From NCBI RefSeq assembly GCF_903819435.1, contig NZ_CAIJDP010000089.1, positions 124,001-188,000 on the forward strand: a stretch of DNA of 64,000 nt. Reading direction: 5' to 3'. The notes beneath the pieces were generated by a model that had not been told where the DNA came from, ran no database searches, and was given only the letters and a program-made list of their open reading frames with translations. The DNA comes from Flavobacterium salmonis (GTDB lineage: Bacteria > Bacteroidota > Bacteroidia > Flavobacteriales > Flavobacteriaceae). Shown one piece after another: positions 41,652-51,296 of this stretch; the first letter of the stretch is position 1, and the number at the start of each line of letters is the position of its first letter. The translations under genes were made by a program, and so were the position numbers.

Positions 41652-43769
41652 ATGAATTCAGAAATATTACATGCCAAACTAAAAGAAAATTTCGGTTTTG
41701 AAAAATTCAGACCAAATCAGGAAAATATAATAAATACGATTCTTTCAGGCCAGGATACGCTGGCTATAATGCCAACAGGAGGAGGAAAATCTATATGCTT
41801 TCAGTTACCTGCTTTAATTCTGCCGGGAATTACTGTTGTTATTTCTCCATTAATAGCTTTGATGAAGGATCAGGTTGATAGCTTAAAAACCAACGGAATT
41901 TCTGCTTGTTATATCAATAGCAGTCAATCAAGTGATGAACAGCAATTTTATATTGAGAATTTAAAATCGAATAATTTTAAACTTGTCTACATCGCTCCTG
42001 AAAGTTTGTCTTACCTGGACATTGTATTTAATGATCTAACAATCAGTCTAATTGCAATTGATGAAGCACATTGTATTTCGTCATGGGGACATGATTTTCG
42101 ACCAGCTTATACTAATCTGGGATATTTAAAAAACCGCTTCCCCTCTACTCCTATTCTTGCTTTGACCGCAACAGCAGACAAAGCAACACGTACCGATATT
42201 ACAAAGCAATTAAATTTAAAAAACTCAAAGACTTTCATTGCTTCTTTCGATAGAATAAATTTGAGCCTCGAAGTTCGTCCGGCACTTGACCGTGTCAAAC
42301 AAATTATTGATTTTGTAGAAAACAAACCGAATGAATCAGGTATCATTTATTGTCTAAGCAGGAAAACCACTGAAGAACTTGCTCAAAAACTTCAAAAAAG
42401 CGGAATGACTGCAAAAGCATATCATGCCGGACTGGATAATACTATTCGCGCTAAAACACAGGATGAATTTATAAATGATGACTGTCAGGTAGTTTGTGCT
42501 ACGATTGCTTTTGGAATGGGGATTGACAAATCGAATGTGCGTTGGGTCATTCATTATAATTTACCAAAAAACATTGAAGGTTATTATCAGGAAATTGGCA
42601 GGGCAGGTCGTGATGGATTACCGGCAGAAACTGTTTTGTTTGAAAGTTATGCCGATGTGATTCAACTACAAAAATTTGCTTCAGAAGGTTTGAACTCTGA
42701 TGTACAGCTGGCAAAATTAGACCGAATGAAACAATATGCCGATGCATTGAGCTGCAGAAGGAAAATTCTACTTTCTTATTTTGGGGAGTTGGTTACTGAA
42801 AATTGCGGCAATTGTGATATATGCAAAAATCCGCCAACATTTTTCGACGGCACAATTTTGGCACAAAAGGCATTATCTGCAATTACCCGTTTAAAAGAAT
42901 CTGAGCCTTTAGCTGTAATTGTTGATTTTTTAAGAGGTTCAAAAAATGCATATATCTACGAAAAAAATTATCAGGAATTAAAAACCTACGGAATTGGTGC
43001 TGACATTTCCTGGTACGACTGGAATCAATATCTAATTCAGTTAATTAATTTAGGATATTGCGAAATTGCTTTTCATCAGCACAACAAAATTTTACTGACT
43101 CCTTTTGCCAAAAAAGTATTGTTTGAAGGCGAAAAAGTAAAATTAACTACGGTTGTTAAAAAAGTAATCGATAAAAACGAAATTAAGGAAGCAAAAACTA
43201 AACCGAAACCTGCCACAAACTCACTTTTTGAAACCCTCAGAAAATTGCGTTATGAAATTGCCAAGCAAGATGAAGTTCCTGCGTATGTCATTTTCAGTGA
43301 TGCAGCATTAAGGCAAATGGAAACTTTACGACCAATGAGTGATGAAGAATTTCTGGCAATTGATGGTGTTGGAAAAACGAAACTCGAAAAATATGGTTCT
43401 GAATTTATAAATGCGATTATTGAATTTCAAAAGAGTAAAGTTTCAAATACTAAAATAAAAAAGGAAAGCGCTACTTATAAAACAACCTTAGAAATGTTTG
43501 AAAACGGAAATTCTGTACAAGAAATTGCGAAAACAAGAAAATTAGGCCTCTCGACAGTTATTTCTCATCTGGCTAAATTATATTTAGACGGAGTTGATAT
43601 TGATGTCAGCCAATTTATTTCGGATGAAGAAGTCTTACAATTAGAAAAAGCCAGGACTGAACTTGAAAATCCAAATGCTTTAAAACCTTATTTTGACCAT
43701 TTTGAAGAAAAAATGGGATATGATAAAATTAGGTTTGGTCTTGCAGTTTTAGAAAAAAAGAAGCAATAA
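41652..43769 (+). CDS. recQ: ATP-dependent DNA helicase RecQ
   Basis: 705 residues. Helicase motifs: Walker A MPTGGGKSICFQLP, DEAH in IAIDEAHCISSWGHDFRP, motif VI ATIAFGMGIDKSNVRWVIHY then QEIGRAGRDGLPA. The zinc cluster CRRKILLSYFGELVTENCGN (then CDIC), an RQC winged helix and an HRDC domain (PAYVIFSDAALRQMETLRPM) follow. A C-terminal helix-turn-helix (about 610-690) is an extension seen in Bacteroidota RecQ. It unwinds DNA 3' to 5' in recombination repair. Monocistronic with a bidirectional terminator. Confidence 0.94.
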   Translation: MNSEILHAKLKENFGFEKFRPNQENIINTILSGQDTLAIMPTGGGKSICFQLPALILPGITVVISPLIALMKDQVDSLKTNGISACYINSSQSSDEQQFYIENLKSNNFKLVYIAPESLSYLDIVFNDLTISLIAIDEAHCISSWGHDFRPAYTNLGYLKNRFPSTPILALTATADKATRTDITKQLNLKNSKTFIASFDRINLSLEVRPALDRVKQIIDFVENKPNESGIIYCLSRKTTEELAQKLQKSGMTAKAYHAGLDNTIRAKTQDEFINDDCQVVCATIAFGMGIDKSNVRWVIHYNLPKNIEGYYQEIGRAGRDGLPAETVLFESYADVIQLQKFASEGLNSDVQLAKLDRMKQYADALSCRRKILLSYFGELVTENCGNCDICKNPPTFFDGTILAQKALSAITRLKESEPLAVIVDFLRGSKNAYIYEKNYQELKTYGIGADISWYDWNQYLIQLINLGYCEIAFHQHNKILLTPFAKKVLFEGEKVKLTTVVKKVIDKNEIKEAKTKPKPATNSLFETLRKLRYEIAKQDEVPAYVIFSDAALRQMETLRPMSDEEFLAIDGVGKTKLEKYGSEFINAIIEFQKSKVSNTKIKKESATYKTTLEMFENGNSVQEIAKTRKLGLSTVISHLAKLYLDGVDIDVSQFISDEEVLQLEKARTELENPNALKPYFDHFEEKMGYDKIRFGLAVLEKKKQ

Positions 43770-43773
43770 AAAA

Positions 43774-43809
43774 TAAATTCCGATACTGTGATTTACAGAT
43801 CGGAATTTA
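43774..43809. terminator. Bidirectional terminator between recQ and SRPBCC gene
   Basis: Stem AAATTCCGAT-CTGT / ACAG-ATCGGAATTT. Confidence 0.75.
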
Positions 43810-43824
43810 GATTTTTCACCATAA

Positions 43825-44247
43825 CTATTTATCTAAATTTGATAAGAAGGTTTCCTGAAAATTTTTAATTACTGTATTAATTTCTTCTCTCTCCTGAATT
43901 GCAACTTCATATATAGATTCGAACTTCACACTACATTTATCACCATCTTTAGGATCCATTTGAAAGATACCTTCATAATTATACACAGGCATTGGCGGCG
44001 ATAAAATAATAAATTTCATTTCTAATTTGTTTCGATTAATTGATGTTAGCCTTTCTAAGATATCACCTCCGCCTTTTATATAAGTTGTCCTGAGAGCACC
44101 TACCCCATTTCCTTCTAAAATTACTTTTTCAATAAGATCTGGTACAAATTTTTCTGTTGCTCCAAAATCAACTAATTTTTCCCAAACTTTATCGGCATCA
44201 AGATTTACAATCGCTTCTGATGTCTGACTAACTTTTACTTTACTCAT
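43825..44247 (-). CDS. SRPBCC family protein (START-like fold)
   Basis: 140 residues. VNLDADKVWEKLVDFGATEKFV opens the helix-grip fold, followed by strands GALRTTYIKGGGDILERLTS and the long C-terminal helix IQEREEINTVIKNFQETFLS. This resembles the polyketide-cyclase/Bet v1 superfamily that binds hydrophobic ligands. It is 72 bases downstream of the AraC-type gene on the same strand and is probably its cotranscribed or regulated partner. Confidence 0.82.
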   Translation of the reverse strand: MSKVKVSQTSEAIVNLDADKVWEKLVDFGATEKFVPDLIEKVILEGNGVGALRTTYIKGGGDILERLTSINRNKLEMKFIILSPPMPVYNYEGIFQMDPKDGDKCSVKFESIYEVAIQEREEINTVIKNFQETFLSNLDK

Positions 44248-44319
44248 TTTAATATTTTTAAATTCTCTTCCAAAATAAAACGACAGGAAAAAGTAAAATT
44301 TAGATTTTTCTCAAAAGTA

Positions 44320-45198
44320 TCAATATTGATTCAAAAGTTTATCAGCTCTTTTTTTTAAAAGAAACTGTTTCGGAGAAACACCAAACTGTTTCCCAAACAA
44401 ATTGATAAAATAAGAGACATTTTCGTAACCCACTTCTAACGAAATTTGCGCAATGTTTAAATTTGTATCGGTCAAAAGTTCAACAGCCTTTTCAAGCCGT
44501 TTCTGAATAATCCACTTTTTAGGAGGTATTTCAAATTTTCTTTGAAAATCCCTGTTAAATAAAGAAATACTTCTTCCTGCTAAAAATGCATAATCCTCAA
44601 CAGATAGAGGTTTATCAAAGTTTTCGAGCATTAATCCTTCGAGATTTCTTTTTTTTCTGGTATTTAAGGAAAGTAAAATTTGAATTAAATGATTCTGTTG
44701 TGGTGAATGATAAATTAAATATAATAATTCTAAAAGTTTAAGTTTTACAACTTCCTTATTTGCATTTTCTGTATATACTTTCAAAATTGATTCTGTAAAA
44801 ATTCTAATACTTTCGGCATATCCCAAAAGCAAGGAAGGGGGTGGTCCTAAAGTTTTGACCGGATTAATTTTTGTCAAAAATTCATTGATAATATTTTCTT
44901 CAAAAAAATAAAAAACAGCCTCGAATTCTCCATTTTCAGGCAGAACATCCGAAATCATATACCTTCCTTTTGGTATAAAAACCAATTGATTCTGATTAAG
45001 ACAAAACCTTTCTTCCTCGTAATACGTTTCAATATTAAGTGTTCCTTTTAAAACTACAGACAAAACATGTGAAGAAACATAATGGTCTGTATTCAAATCT
45101 ATTGTATCCATGGTTTTATGGACGATACAAGACAAACCATTAACCATAATTTTTCTAACATTTTTATGGTGGTATAAAAGCTGAGGAACTACTTTCAT
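44320..45198 (-). CDS. AraC family transcriptional regulator
   Basis: 292 residues. An N-terminal cupin-like region (HVLSVVLKGTLNIETYYEEE, FIPKGRYMISDVLPENGEF) and a C-terminal AraC DNA-binding domain (LEKAVELLTDTNLNIAQISL, VGYENVSYFINLFGKQFGVS, PKQF). It probably controls itself and the adjacent SRPBCC gene. Ligand unknown. Confidence 0.9.
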   Translation of the reverse strand: MKVVPQLLYHHKNVRKIMVNGLSCIVHKTMDTIDLNTDHYVSSHVLSVVLKGTLNIETYYEEERFCLNQNQLVFIPKGRYMISDVLPENGEFEAVFYFFEENIINEFLTKINPVKTLGPPPSLLLGYAESIRIFTESILKVYTENANKEVVKLKLLELLYLIYHSPQQNHLIQILLSLNTRKKRNLEGLMLENFDKPLSVEDYAFLAGRSISLFNRDFQRKFEIPPKKWIIQKRLEKAVELLTDTNLNIAQISLEVGYENVSYFINLFGKQFGVSPKQFLLKKRADKLLNQY

Positions 45199-45305
45199 TT
45201 TCTTCTAATTTAAAATTCCAAACTCCAAAACTGAAAATTCAGATTGAAATTTGGAATTTATATTTCAGCATGCAAAAATGCTTTTTTTAAATAATAAAAA
45301 ATATT

Positions 45306-47759
45306 TTATTTCAATTGTTTTGCATTCTTTACATTTTGATCTGTCAATGCAAGAGCCAGAACTTCACTCATTTCTTTCACATAATGAAAACTCAGACCTT
45401 CTAAATATTCTGCTTTGATTTCATCAATATCAGATTTATTTTCGTGACATAAGATGATTTCTTTAATACCAGCTCTCTTTGCCGCTAAGATTTTTTCTTT
45501 AATGCCACCAACTGGTAAAACTTTTCCACGAAGGGTAATTTCGCCTGTCATGGCTAAACTTTTCTTCACTTTCTTTTGAGTCAATAAAGAAACCAAAGAA
45601 GTCAGCATTGCAATACCGGCACTTGGTCCGTCTTTTGGTGTAGCCCCCTCAGGAACATGCAGGTGAATATTGTATTTTTGAAACAAAGTTGAATCAAGTC
45701 CAAGCTTTTTAGCATTTGCTTTAATATATTCTAAAGCAATCGTAGCCGATTCTTTCATTACAGTACCAAGATTTCCTGTAATACTCAAGGCTCCTTTTCC
45801 TTCAGAAATCAACGATTCTATAAACAAAATATCGCCACCTACACTCGTCCAGGCAAGACCTGTAACTACTCCGGCAACATCATTATTTTCATATTTATCA
45901 CGCTCCAATCTTGGAACACCTAAAACTTTTACAATATCCTCGTCAGTAACTTTTTTGTTATACTCCTCTTCCATCGCAACTGCTTTTGCAGCGTTACGAA
46001 TTACCTGAGCAATTTTAGTTTCTAAATTACGAACACCGGATTCCCGTGTATAACCTTCAACAATTTTTTCTAATTGTTTTTTGCCAATTATCAAATCTTT
46101 AGCCGTTAATCCGTGAGCTTCTAATTGTTTTGGAAAAAGGTGTCGTTTTGCAATTTCTACCTTTTCTTCAATTGTATAACCTGACATTTTGATTACTTCC
46201 ATCCTGTCACGCAAAGCTGGCTGAATAGCAGCCATATTATTTGATGTTGCAATGAACATTACTTTAGATAAATCATACCCCATTTCAAGGAAATTATCAT
46301 AAAAAGCACTGTTTTGCTCTGGGTCTAAAACTTCTAATAAAGCTGAAGAAGGATCACCACTATTTCCGTTTGATAATTTATCAATTTCATCTAAAATAAA
46401 AACAGGATTTGAAGTTCCGGCTTTTTTCAAACTCTGAATAATTCGTCCCGGCATGGCTCCAATATACGTTTTTCTATGTCCTCGAATTTCTGCTTCATCA
46501 CGCAAGCCTCCTAAAGAAATACGTACATATTCACGTCCAAGAGCTTCGGCAACAGAACGTCCAATAGAAGTTTTACCAACACCCGGAGGCCCTGTTAAAC
46601 AAATAATTGGAGATTTCATATCGTTACGAAGTTTCAGTACCGCCAAATGTTCAATCATTCTTTTCTTAACTTCTTCAAGTCCAAAATGATCTTTATCTAA
46701 AACTTTCTGAGCAAATTTTAAATCAAATTTATCTTTAGAATATTCCCCCCAAGGCAATTCCAAAAACAACTCTAAATAGTTACGCTGAATTCCAAAATCA
46801 GGCGATTGTGGATTCATTCTGCGCATTTTTGACAACTCTTTTTCGAAATGTTTCTGCGTTTTTTCGTCCCATTTTTTGGTTTTCGCTTTCTGTCCCATTT
46901 CGTCCATTTCTTCTTCCTGCGAAACACCTCCCAATTCTTCCTGAATGGTTTTCATTTGCTGATGAAGGAAATACTCACGTTGTTGCTGATCTAAATCAAA
47001 ACGAACTTTTGACTGAATGTCATTTTTCAGTTCTAATTTCTGAAGCTCAATATTCATATAACGCAGCGTTTCTAAAGCACGCTCTTTCAATCCATTTATC
47101 GATAAAAGATCTTGTTTTTCTTTTACAGACAAATTCATATTAGAAGAAACAAAATTGATTAGAAACGATTGGCTTTCAATATTTTTGATTGCGAAAGTTG
47201 CTTCTGATGGAATGTTTGGACTTTCCTTAATAATCTGAATCGCCAATTCTTTTACAGAATCTAAAATGGCAGTAAATTCACTATCGTTTTCTGCTGGACG
47301 CTCTTCGTTAACTTCTTTAATAGTTGCTGTAATATAAGGCTCTTCAGAAACTACGTCCTCTATTTCAAAACGTTTTTTTCCTTGCAGAATTACAGTAACA
47401 TTTCCGTCCGGCATTTTCAAAACACGCAGAATCCTGGCTACTGTTCCTATTTTATGAATATCATCTTTAGAAGGATCTTCATCTTCTTCATTAATTTGCG
47501 AAACTACACCAATGATTTTTTCACCGGCATTGGCATCGTTGATTAATTTTATTGATTTATCCCTTCCTGCCGAAATTGGAATCACAACTCCGGGAAATAA
47601 AACAGTATTACGTAAAGGTAAAATGGGTAACGAAAGTGGAAGCTCTTCATTGTTCATTTCCTCTTCATCTTCGGGAGTTAATAATGGAATTAATTCTGCC
47701 TCCGAGTCAAATTCCTGAAGTGACAGATTGTCAATAGTAAGTATTTTATGGTTTGACAT
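45306..47759 (-). CDS. lon: ATP-dependent Lon protease
   Basis: 817 residues. A LonN substrate domain opens at LPLSLPILPLRNTVLFPGVV. AAA+ module: Walker A GPPGVGKTS, Walker B VFILDEIDKL, sensor region VMFIATSNNMAAI. C-terminal protease: EGATPKDGPSAGIAM with the catalytic Ser and VGGIKEKILAAKRAGIKEII with the catalytic Lys. It degrades damaged and regulatory proteins in the cytoplasm. Standard length. Hairpins with A/T runs downstream (45205-45285) probably terminate it. Confidence 0.95.
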   Translation of the reverse strand: MSNHKILTIDNLSLQEFDSEAELIPLLTPEDEEEMNNEELPLSLPILPLRNTVLFPGVVIPISAGRDKSIKLINDANAGEKIIGVVSQINEEDEDPSKDDIHKIGTVARILRVLKMPDGNVTVILQGKKRFEIEDVVSEEPYITATIKEVNEERPAENDSEFTAILDSVKELAIQIIKESPNIPSEATFAIKNIESQSFLINFVSSNMNLSVKEKQDLLSINGLKERALETLRYMNIELQKLELKNDIQSKVRFDLDQQQREYFLHQQMKTIQEELGGVSQEEEMDEMGQKAKTKKWDEKTQKHFEKELSKMRRMNPQSPDFGIQRNYLELFLELPWGEYSKDKFDLKFAQKVLDKDHFGLEEVKKRMIEHLAVLKLRNDMKSPIICLTGPPGVGKTSIGRSVAEALGREYVRISLGGLRDEAEIRGHRKTYIGAMPGRIIQSLKKAGTSNPVFILDEIDKLSNGNSGDPSSALLEVLDPEQNSAFYDNFLEMGYDLSKVMFIATSNNMAAIQPALRDRMEVIKMSGYTIEEKVEIAKRHLFPKQLEAHGLTAKDLIIGKKQLEKIVEGYTRESGVRNLETKIAQVIRNAAKAVAMEEEYNKKVTDEDIVKVLGVPRLERDKYENNDVAGVVTGLAWTSVGGDILFIESLISEGKGALSITGNLGTVMKESATIALEYIKANAKKLGLDSTLFQKYNIHLHVPEGATPKDGPSAGIAMLTSLVSLLTQKKVKKSLAMTGEITLRGKVLPVGGIKEKILAAKRAGIKEIILCHENKSDIDEIKAEYLEGLSFHYVKEMSEVLALALTDQNVKNAKQLK

Positions 47760-48044
47760 AATAATATATAAGTCGTTTTGTCATTAAAAGGTTTGTTCTA
47801 ATCTCAAATACTAACTACGAAAGCTGTGTTTTAATAAAATCAGGCTAAAAATTATCTTTGAAAGTTAGGCCATAAAAATAGACAATCATTATGCCAAAAA
47901 CAAAGACATTGCAATTGAAATTTTAATGTCCAAAACTATTTTATATAAGTATGACAGGCATTTCAAAAAAAATACAATTATTTTTATCAAAAGTGTAACA
48001 AACCGAAAAAAGCGAAGTCCTTATAAGAAACAAGCAATCATTAC

Positions 48045-48602
48045 TTGAATACAACCAATCAAAATATCGAAGAGTTAATCAAACTTTGTAAAGAAAATAA
48101 TCAAAAAGCACAATTTGAAGTTTACAATCGTTACTGCAAAGCTATGTATAATGTGGCTTACAGAATTGTAAAAGATGAACATTTTGCACAAGACGTCATG
48201 CAGGAAGGTTTTTTGAAAGCTTTTACAAAAATAAACGACTACAGGCAAGAAGTTGCTTTTGGTGCGTGGCTAAAGAAAATTATTGTGAATTACAGCATTG
48301 ATTTTTATAAAAAGAATAATGCTTTTCAGATGGAAGACCTAAACAAAACACTTTATAAAATTGAAGAAAACGACACTATTCTTTCTGACAATATCGATCT
48401 GAATTCACTTAAGGTAAAACAGGTAATCGATGCCATATCAGGCTTAAAAGATAATTATAGAATGGTCTTAACTCTTTTTTATATTGAAGGTTATGATCAG
48501 GAAGAAATTAGCGAAATCTTAAATATAAGTTATCCTAACTGCAGAACTACATTAAGCAGGGCTAAGGAAAGTTTACGAAAAAAATTAGAAGAAGATTTAT
48601 GA
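48045..48602 (+). CDS. ECF-type RNA polymerase sigma factor
   Basis: 185 residues, starting at TTG 48045 because no ATG lies before the sigma-2 region (the peptide is then read MNTTNQNIEELIKLCKENNQ). Sigma-2: AMYNVAYRIVKDEHFAQDVM. Sigma-4: YRMVLTLFYIEGYDQEEISE, LNISYPNCRTTLSRAKESL. It heads a three-gene operon with stop/start overlaps: ATGA to the next gene. A stress or envelope signal is typical for these, but the trigger is not visible here. Confidence 0.9.
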   Translation: MNTTNQNIEELIKLCKENNQKAQFEVYNRYCKAMYNVAYRIVKDEHFAQDVMQEGFLKAFTKINDYRQEVAFGAWLKKIIVNYSIDFYKKNNAFQMEDLNKTLYKIEENDTILSDNIDLNSLKVKQVIDAISGLKDNYRMVLTLFYIEGYDQEEISEILNISYPNCRTTLSRAKESLRKKLEEDL

Positions 48603-49135
48603 AAAAGGAAAATGACAAATTAGACGAGTTATTTAAAAAATTTGAAAAACAATGGGATGTTGAGGAAATGAATACAAACCATCAATTAGATTTCTTAAAT
48701 AAACTGAACAAAAAACAGCCAAAGAAAAAGAATTATTCTTTTTGGGCCATTGCTGCTTCAATAGTCCTATTATTAGGCATATCCGTTTTCTACAATAGTA
48801 ATGCAAAACCTCAGGAACTTAAATTTGCATCAAAAGAAACCAAACGAACGGATTCTATTTTCAGTATTTTAATTGAAAATGAACTGGTTAAACTGAAAGA
48901 AAAAAGTTCTCCGGAAAATGAGCAAATCATAAACGATGCTTTAAAACAAATGAAAGTTTTTGATGCCGATTATGAAAAAATTATAAAAGAGGTTCAGAAA
49001 AACGGTGAAAACAAACAAATTATTTACGCAATGATCAGCAACCTGCAGACCCGAATATCCTTTTTACAAACGGTTTTGCAGCGTATTGAAGAAAATGAAA
49101 ACTTAAAAAATACCACAAATGAAGAAACACTATAA
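48599..49135 (+). CDS. Putative anti-sigma factor (single-pass membrane protein)
   Basis: 178 residues. A charged cytoplasmic N-terminus (DKLDELFKKFEKQWDVEEMN) is followed by a single membrane helix (YSFWAIAASIVLLLGISVFY, about residues 46-65) and a helical periplasmic part (LQTRISFLQTVLQRIEENEN). Its ATG overlaps the sigma factor stop by four bases. Position and topology fit an anti-sigma factor, though no zinc-binding HxxxCxxC is present. Confidence 0.75.
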   Translation: MKKENDKLDELFKKFEKQWDVEEMNTNHQLDFLNKLNKKQPKKKNYSFWAIAASIVLLLGISVFYNSNAKPQELKFASKETKRTDSIFSILIENELVKLKEKSSPENEQIINDALKQMKVFDADYEKIIKEVQKNGENKQIIYAMISNLQTRISFLQTVLQRIEENENLKNTTNEETL

Positions 49136-50180
49136 CATACTGATTTTATTTATTTTAATTCCTTTTTTAGGGTTTTCAAATGATGATACTTTTATTTCAA
49201 AACAAAAAAGCATCAAAAAAACCTATATCGTTAATTCGAATGCAGGAATAGATATCGACAACAAATACGGAAACATCACAGTATCGACTTGGGATGAAGA
49301 TAAAATCGACCTCGACATTACTATAAAAGTTACCGGAGGAAACGAAAATTGGGTCAACGAAAAACTGAATAGTATTGATGTTGATATTACAGCTCTTAAA
49401 TCAATGGTTACAGCAAATACCAAAATTGGGAGCTCGTCCTTAAAAGGCAAAGGAAGCAGCAACAGTTTCGAAATCAATTATGTAATTAAAATCCCAAAAA
49501 GCGGAACAGTAAAATTAAATAATAAATATGGCAATATCACTGCTCTTGCTTTAGAGTCAACTACTGATATTTCCTGTAAATATGGAAAAGTTATGCTTGG
49601 GAAATTAAACGGACAAAGCAATCGCATTCAGATAGAATATTGCCAAAACTCAGCTATTGATTATATTAAAAACGGAATAATTGAAGCACGCTATTCAGGT
49701 TTAAAAATAAATGACTCCGGAAATCTGATTTTAGATACAAATTATACAGATTTAGTTATTTCTGATGGTCAAAACGTTAAATATGAGTGTAATTACGGAA
49801 ATATTAAATTTCAGAAAATAAACTCACTTTCAGGGTCCGGTAATTATCTAACAATCAATGTTGCCGAAATTTCAAACAATATAAATATTGATACCAATTA
49901 CAGCAAAATAAATATTGGAAACATAACGGAACAAGCCAATAACATTAATATTAATTCCGGTTACTCTGATATATATCTGGGGTATGACACCAATTATACA
50001 TTTGATTTTAATATAAACACCAAATACGGAAATATTAAAAAAGACAATTCATTAGATATTTCCTTAACCGAAAACAAATCTGCTTCAAAAAAAATAAGTG
50101 GTTATAACAAAAGAAAAGGCCAAAATAAAGTCACCGTAAACTCGAATTACGGAAATGTAAGCTTAATCAAAAAACAATAA
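49119..50180 (+). CDS. Secreted beta-helix/adhesin-like protein (DUF4097-like)
   Basis: 353 residues with a signal peptide (NILILFILIPFLGFSN). The mature part has repeated short strands carrying NKYGNI or NYGNI every 25-40 residues (IDNKYGNITVSTW, LNNKYGNITALAL, NTKYGNIKKDN, SNYGNVSLI), a pattern of DUF4097/DUF2807-type beta-helices. It overlaps the anti-sigma gene by 17 bases and is the third gene of the operon. It may be the envelope sensor or output of the sigma system. Confidence 0.78.
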   Translation: MKKHYNILILFILIPFLGFSNDDTFISKQKSIKKTYIVNSNAGIDIDNKYGNITVSTWDEDKIDLDITIKVTGGNENWVNEKLNSIDVDITALKSMVTANTKIGSSSLKGKGSSNSFEINYVIKIPKSGTVKLNNKYGNITALALESTTDISCKYGKVMLGKLNGQSNRIQIEYCQNSAIDYIKNGIIEARYSGLKINDSGNLILDTNYTDLVISDGQNVKYECNYGNIKFQKINSLSGSGNYLTINVAEISNNINIDTNYSKINIGNITEQANNININSGYSDIYLGYDTNYTFDFNINTKYGNIKKDNSLDISLTENKSASKKISGYNKRKGQNKVTVNSNYGNVSLIKKQ

Positions 50181-50207
50181 ATACTTTAAGAACAGTTTTC
50201 AATCACT

Positions 50208-50242
50208 AAAACACCGGTATATCAGTACAGGTGTTTTTTTTT
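50208..50242 (+). terminator. Terminator of the sigma operon
   Basis: Stem AACACCGGTA / TACAGGTGTT with a long T-run. Confidence 0.82.
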
Positions 50243-50288
50243 ATATATAATCATGAAATGAAGTTTTAACAGGAACAATGAACAGCCT

Positions 50289-50319
50289 TTGCCTTTCGCT
50301 TAAAAAATTACTATTTTTG
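50289..50319 (+). promoter_or_regulatory. Promoter of aguB
   Basis: TTG (50289-50291), 20 bases, TATTTTTG (50312-50319). It lies inside the longer open frame that begins at 50278, so the start must be the ATG at 50338. Confidence 0.7.
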
Positions 50320-50337
50320 CACTCTAAATTTTATGTC

Positions 50338-51225
50338 ATGCCGAAAAGAAAATATAAAATAGCCGTTATTCAGTTAAACCTTAATGACGTTGCCGAAAAT
50401 AATCTTAAAAAATGCATTAGCTGGGTGAAAGATGCTGCAGGTAAAGGTGCAGAAGTTATCCTGCTTCCTGAATTATATAGCAGTCACTATTTTTGTCAAA
50501 GCGAAGATGTAGATAATTTTGCATTAGCAGAACCACTTTACAGTACATCATTTATTGCTTTTAGTGAATTAGCAAAAGAATTAGGAGTTGTTATAATTGT
50601 TCCTTTCTTCGAAAAAAGAATGGCAGGAATTTACCATAATAGTGCCTACATTATTGATACTGATGGAACTGAAGCCGGTTTATACCGCAAAATGCATATT
50701 CCTGATGATCCGCACTTTTATGAAAAATTCTATTTCACTCCGGGTGATTTAGGTTTTCAGGCAATCGAAACTAAAAAAGGAACTATAGGAACGCTTATCT
50801 GCTGGGATCAATGGTATCCTGAAGCAGCCCGTATTACAGCTTTAAAAGGTGCAGAAGTATTATTCTACCCTACAGCAATCGGATGGCATCCAAAAGAAAA
50901 AGAACAATACGGAGAAAATCAATATGGCGCCTGGATGAATGTTATGAAAGGACATGCTGTTGCAAATGGTGTTTTCGTTGCTGCAGCAAACCGAATTGGT
51001 CTAGAACAATATATTGAAGGAACTGAAGGAATTCAGTTTTGGGGAGCATCATTTATTGCAGGTCCTCAGGGCGAAATTTTAGCGCAGGCTTCACATGATC
51101 AGGAAGAAATTTTAATTGCCGAAGTAGATTTGGATTTACAGGAAAATGTACGTCAGAATTGGCCATTTTTTAGAGACAGAAGAATTGATGCATTTGGGGA
51201 TATTACAAAAAGAGCAATTGATTAA
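50338..51225 (+). CDS. aguB: N-carbamoylputrescine amidase
   Basis: 295 residues from ATG 50338 (MPKRKYKIAVIQLN). A carbon-nitrogen hydrolase with Glu in LLPELYSSHYFC, Lys in YRKMHIPDDPHFYEK, and Cys in GTLICWDQWYPEAAR. The HIPDDP and QWYPEAAR signatures are those of AguB. It hydrolyses N-carbamoylputrescine to putrescine, CO2 and ammonia, completing the agmatine route together with the AguA at 52886. A bidirectional terminator follows. Confidence 0.92.
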   Translation: MPKRKYKIAVIQLNLNDVAENNLKKCISWVKDAAGKGAEVILLPELYSSHYFCQSEDVDNFALAEPLYSTSFIAFSELAKELGVVIIVPFFEKRMAGIYHNSAYIIDTDGTEAGLYRKMHIPDDPHFYEKFYFTPGDLGFQAIETKKGTIGTLICWDQWYPEAARITALKGAEVLFYPTAIGWHPKEKEQYGENQYGAWMNVMKGHAVANGVFVAAANRIGLEQYIEGTEGIQFWGASFIAGPQGEILAQASHDQEEILIAEVDLDLQENVRQNWPFFRDRRIDAFGDITKRAID

Positions 51226-51238
51226 TTTAGTTTGTTAT

Positions 51239-51277
51239 AAAAAAAGGCCGTTTCAAATATTTGAAACGGCCTTTTTA
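51239..51277. terminator. Bidirectional terminator between aguB and OmpA gene
   Basis: Stem AAAAAGGCCGTTTCAAAT / ATTTGAAACGGCCTTTTT, perfect and long. Confidence 0.93.
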
Positions 51278-51296
51278 GTATAATTTTTTAAAATAT

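Noticed and set aside
46453..47737. Antisense frames of 60-111 residues within lon
   Set aside because: Opposite a clear Lon coding sequence with all motifs; no independent evidence.
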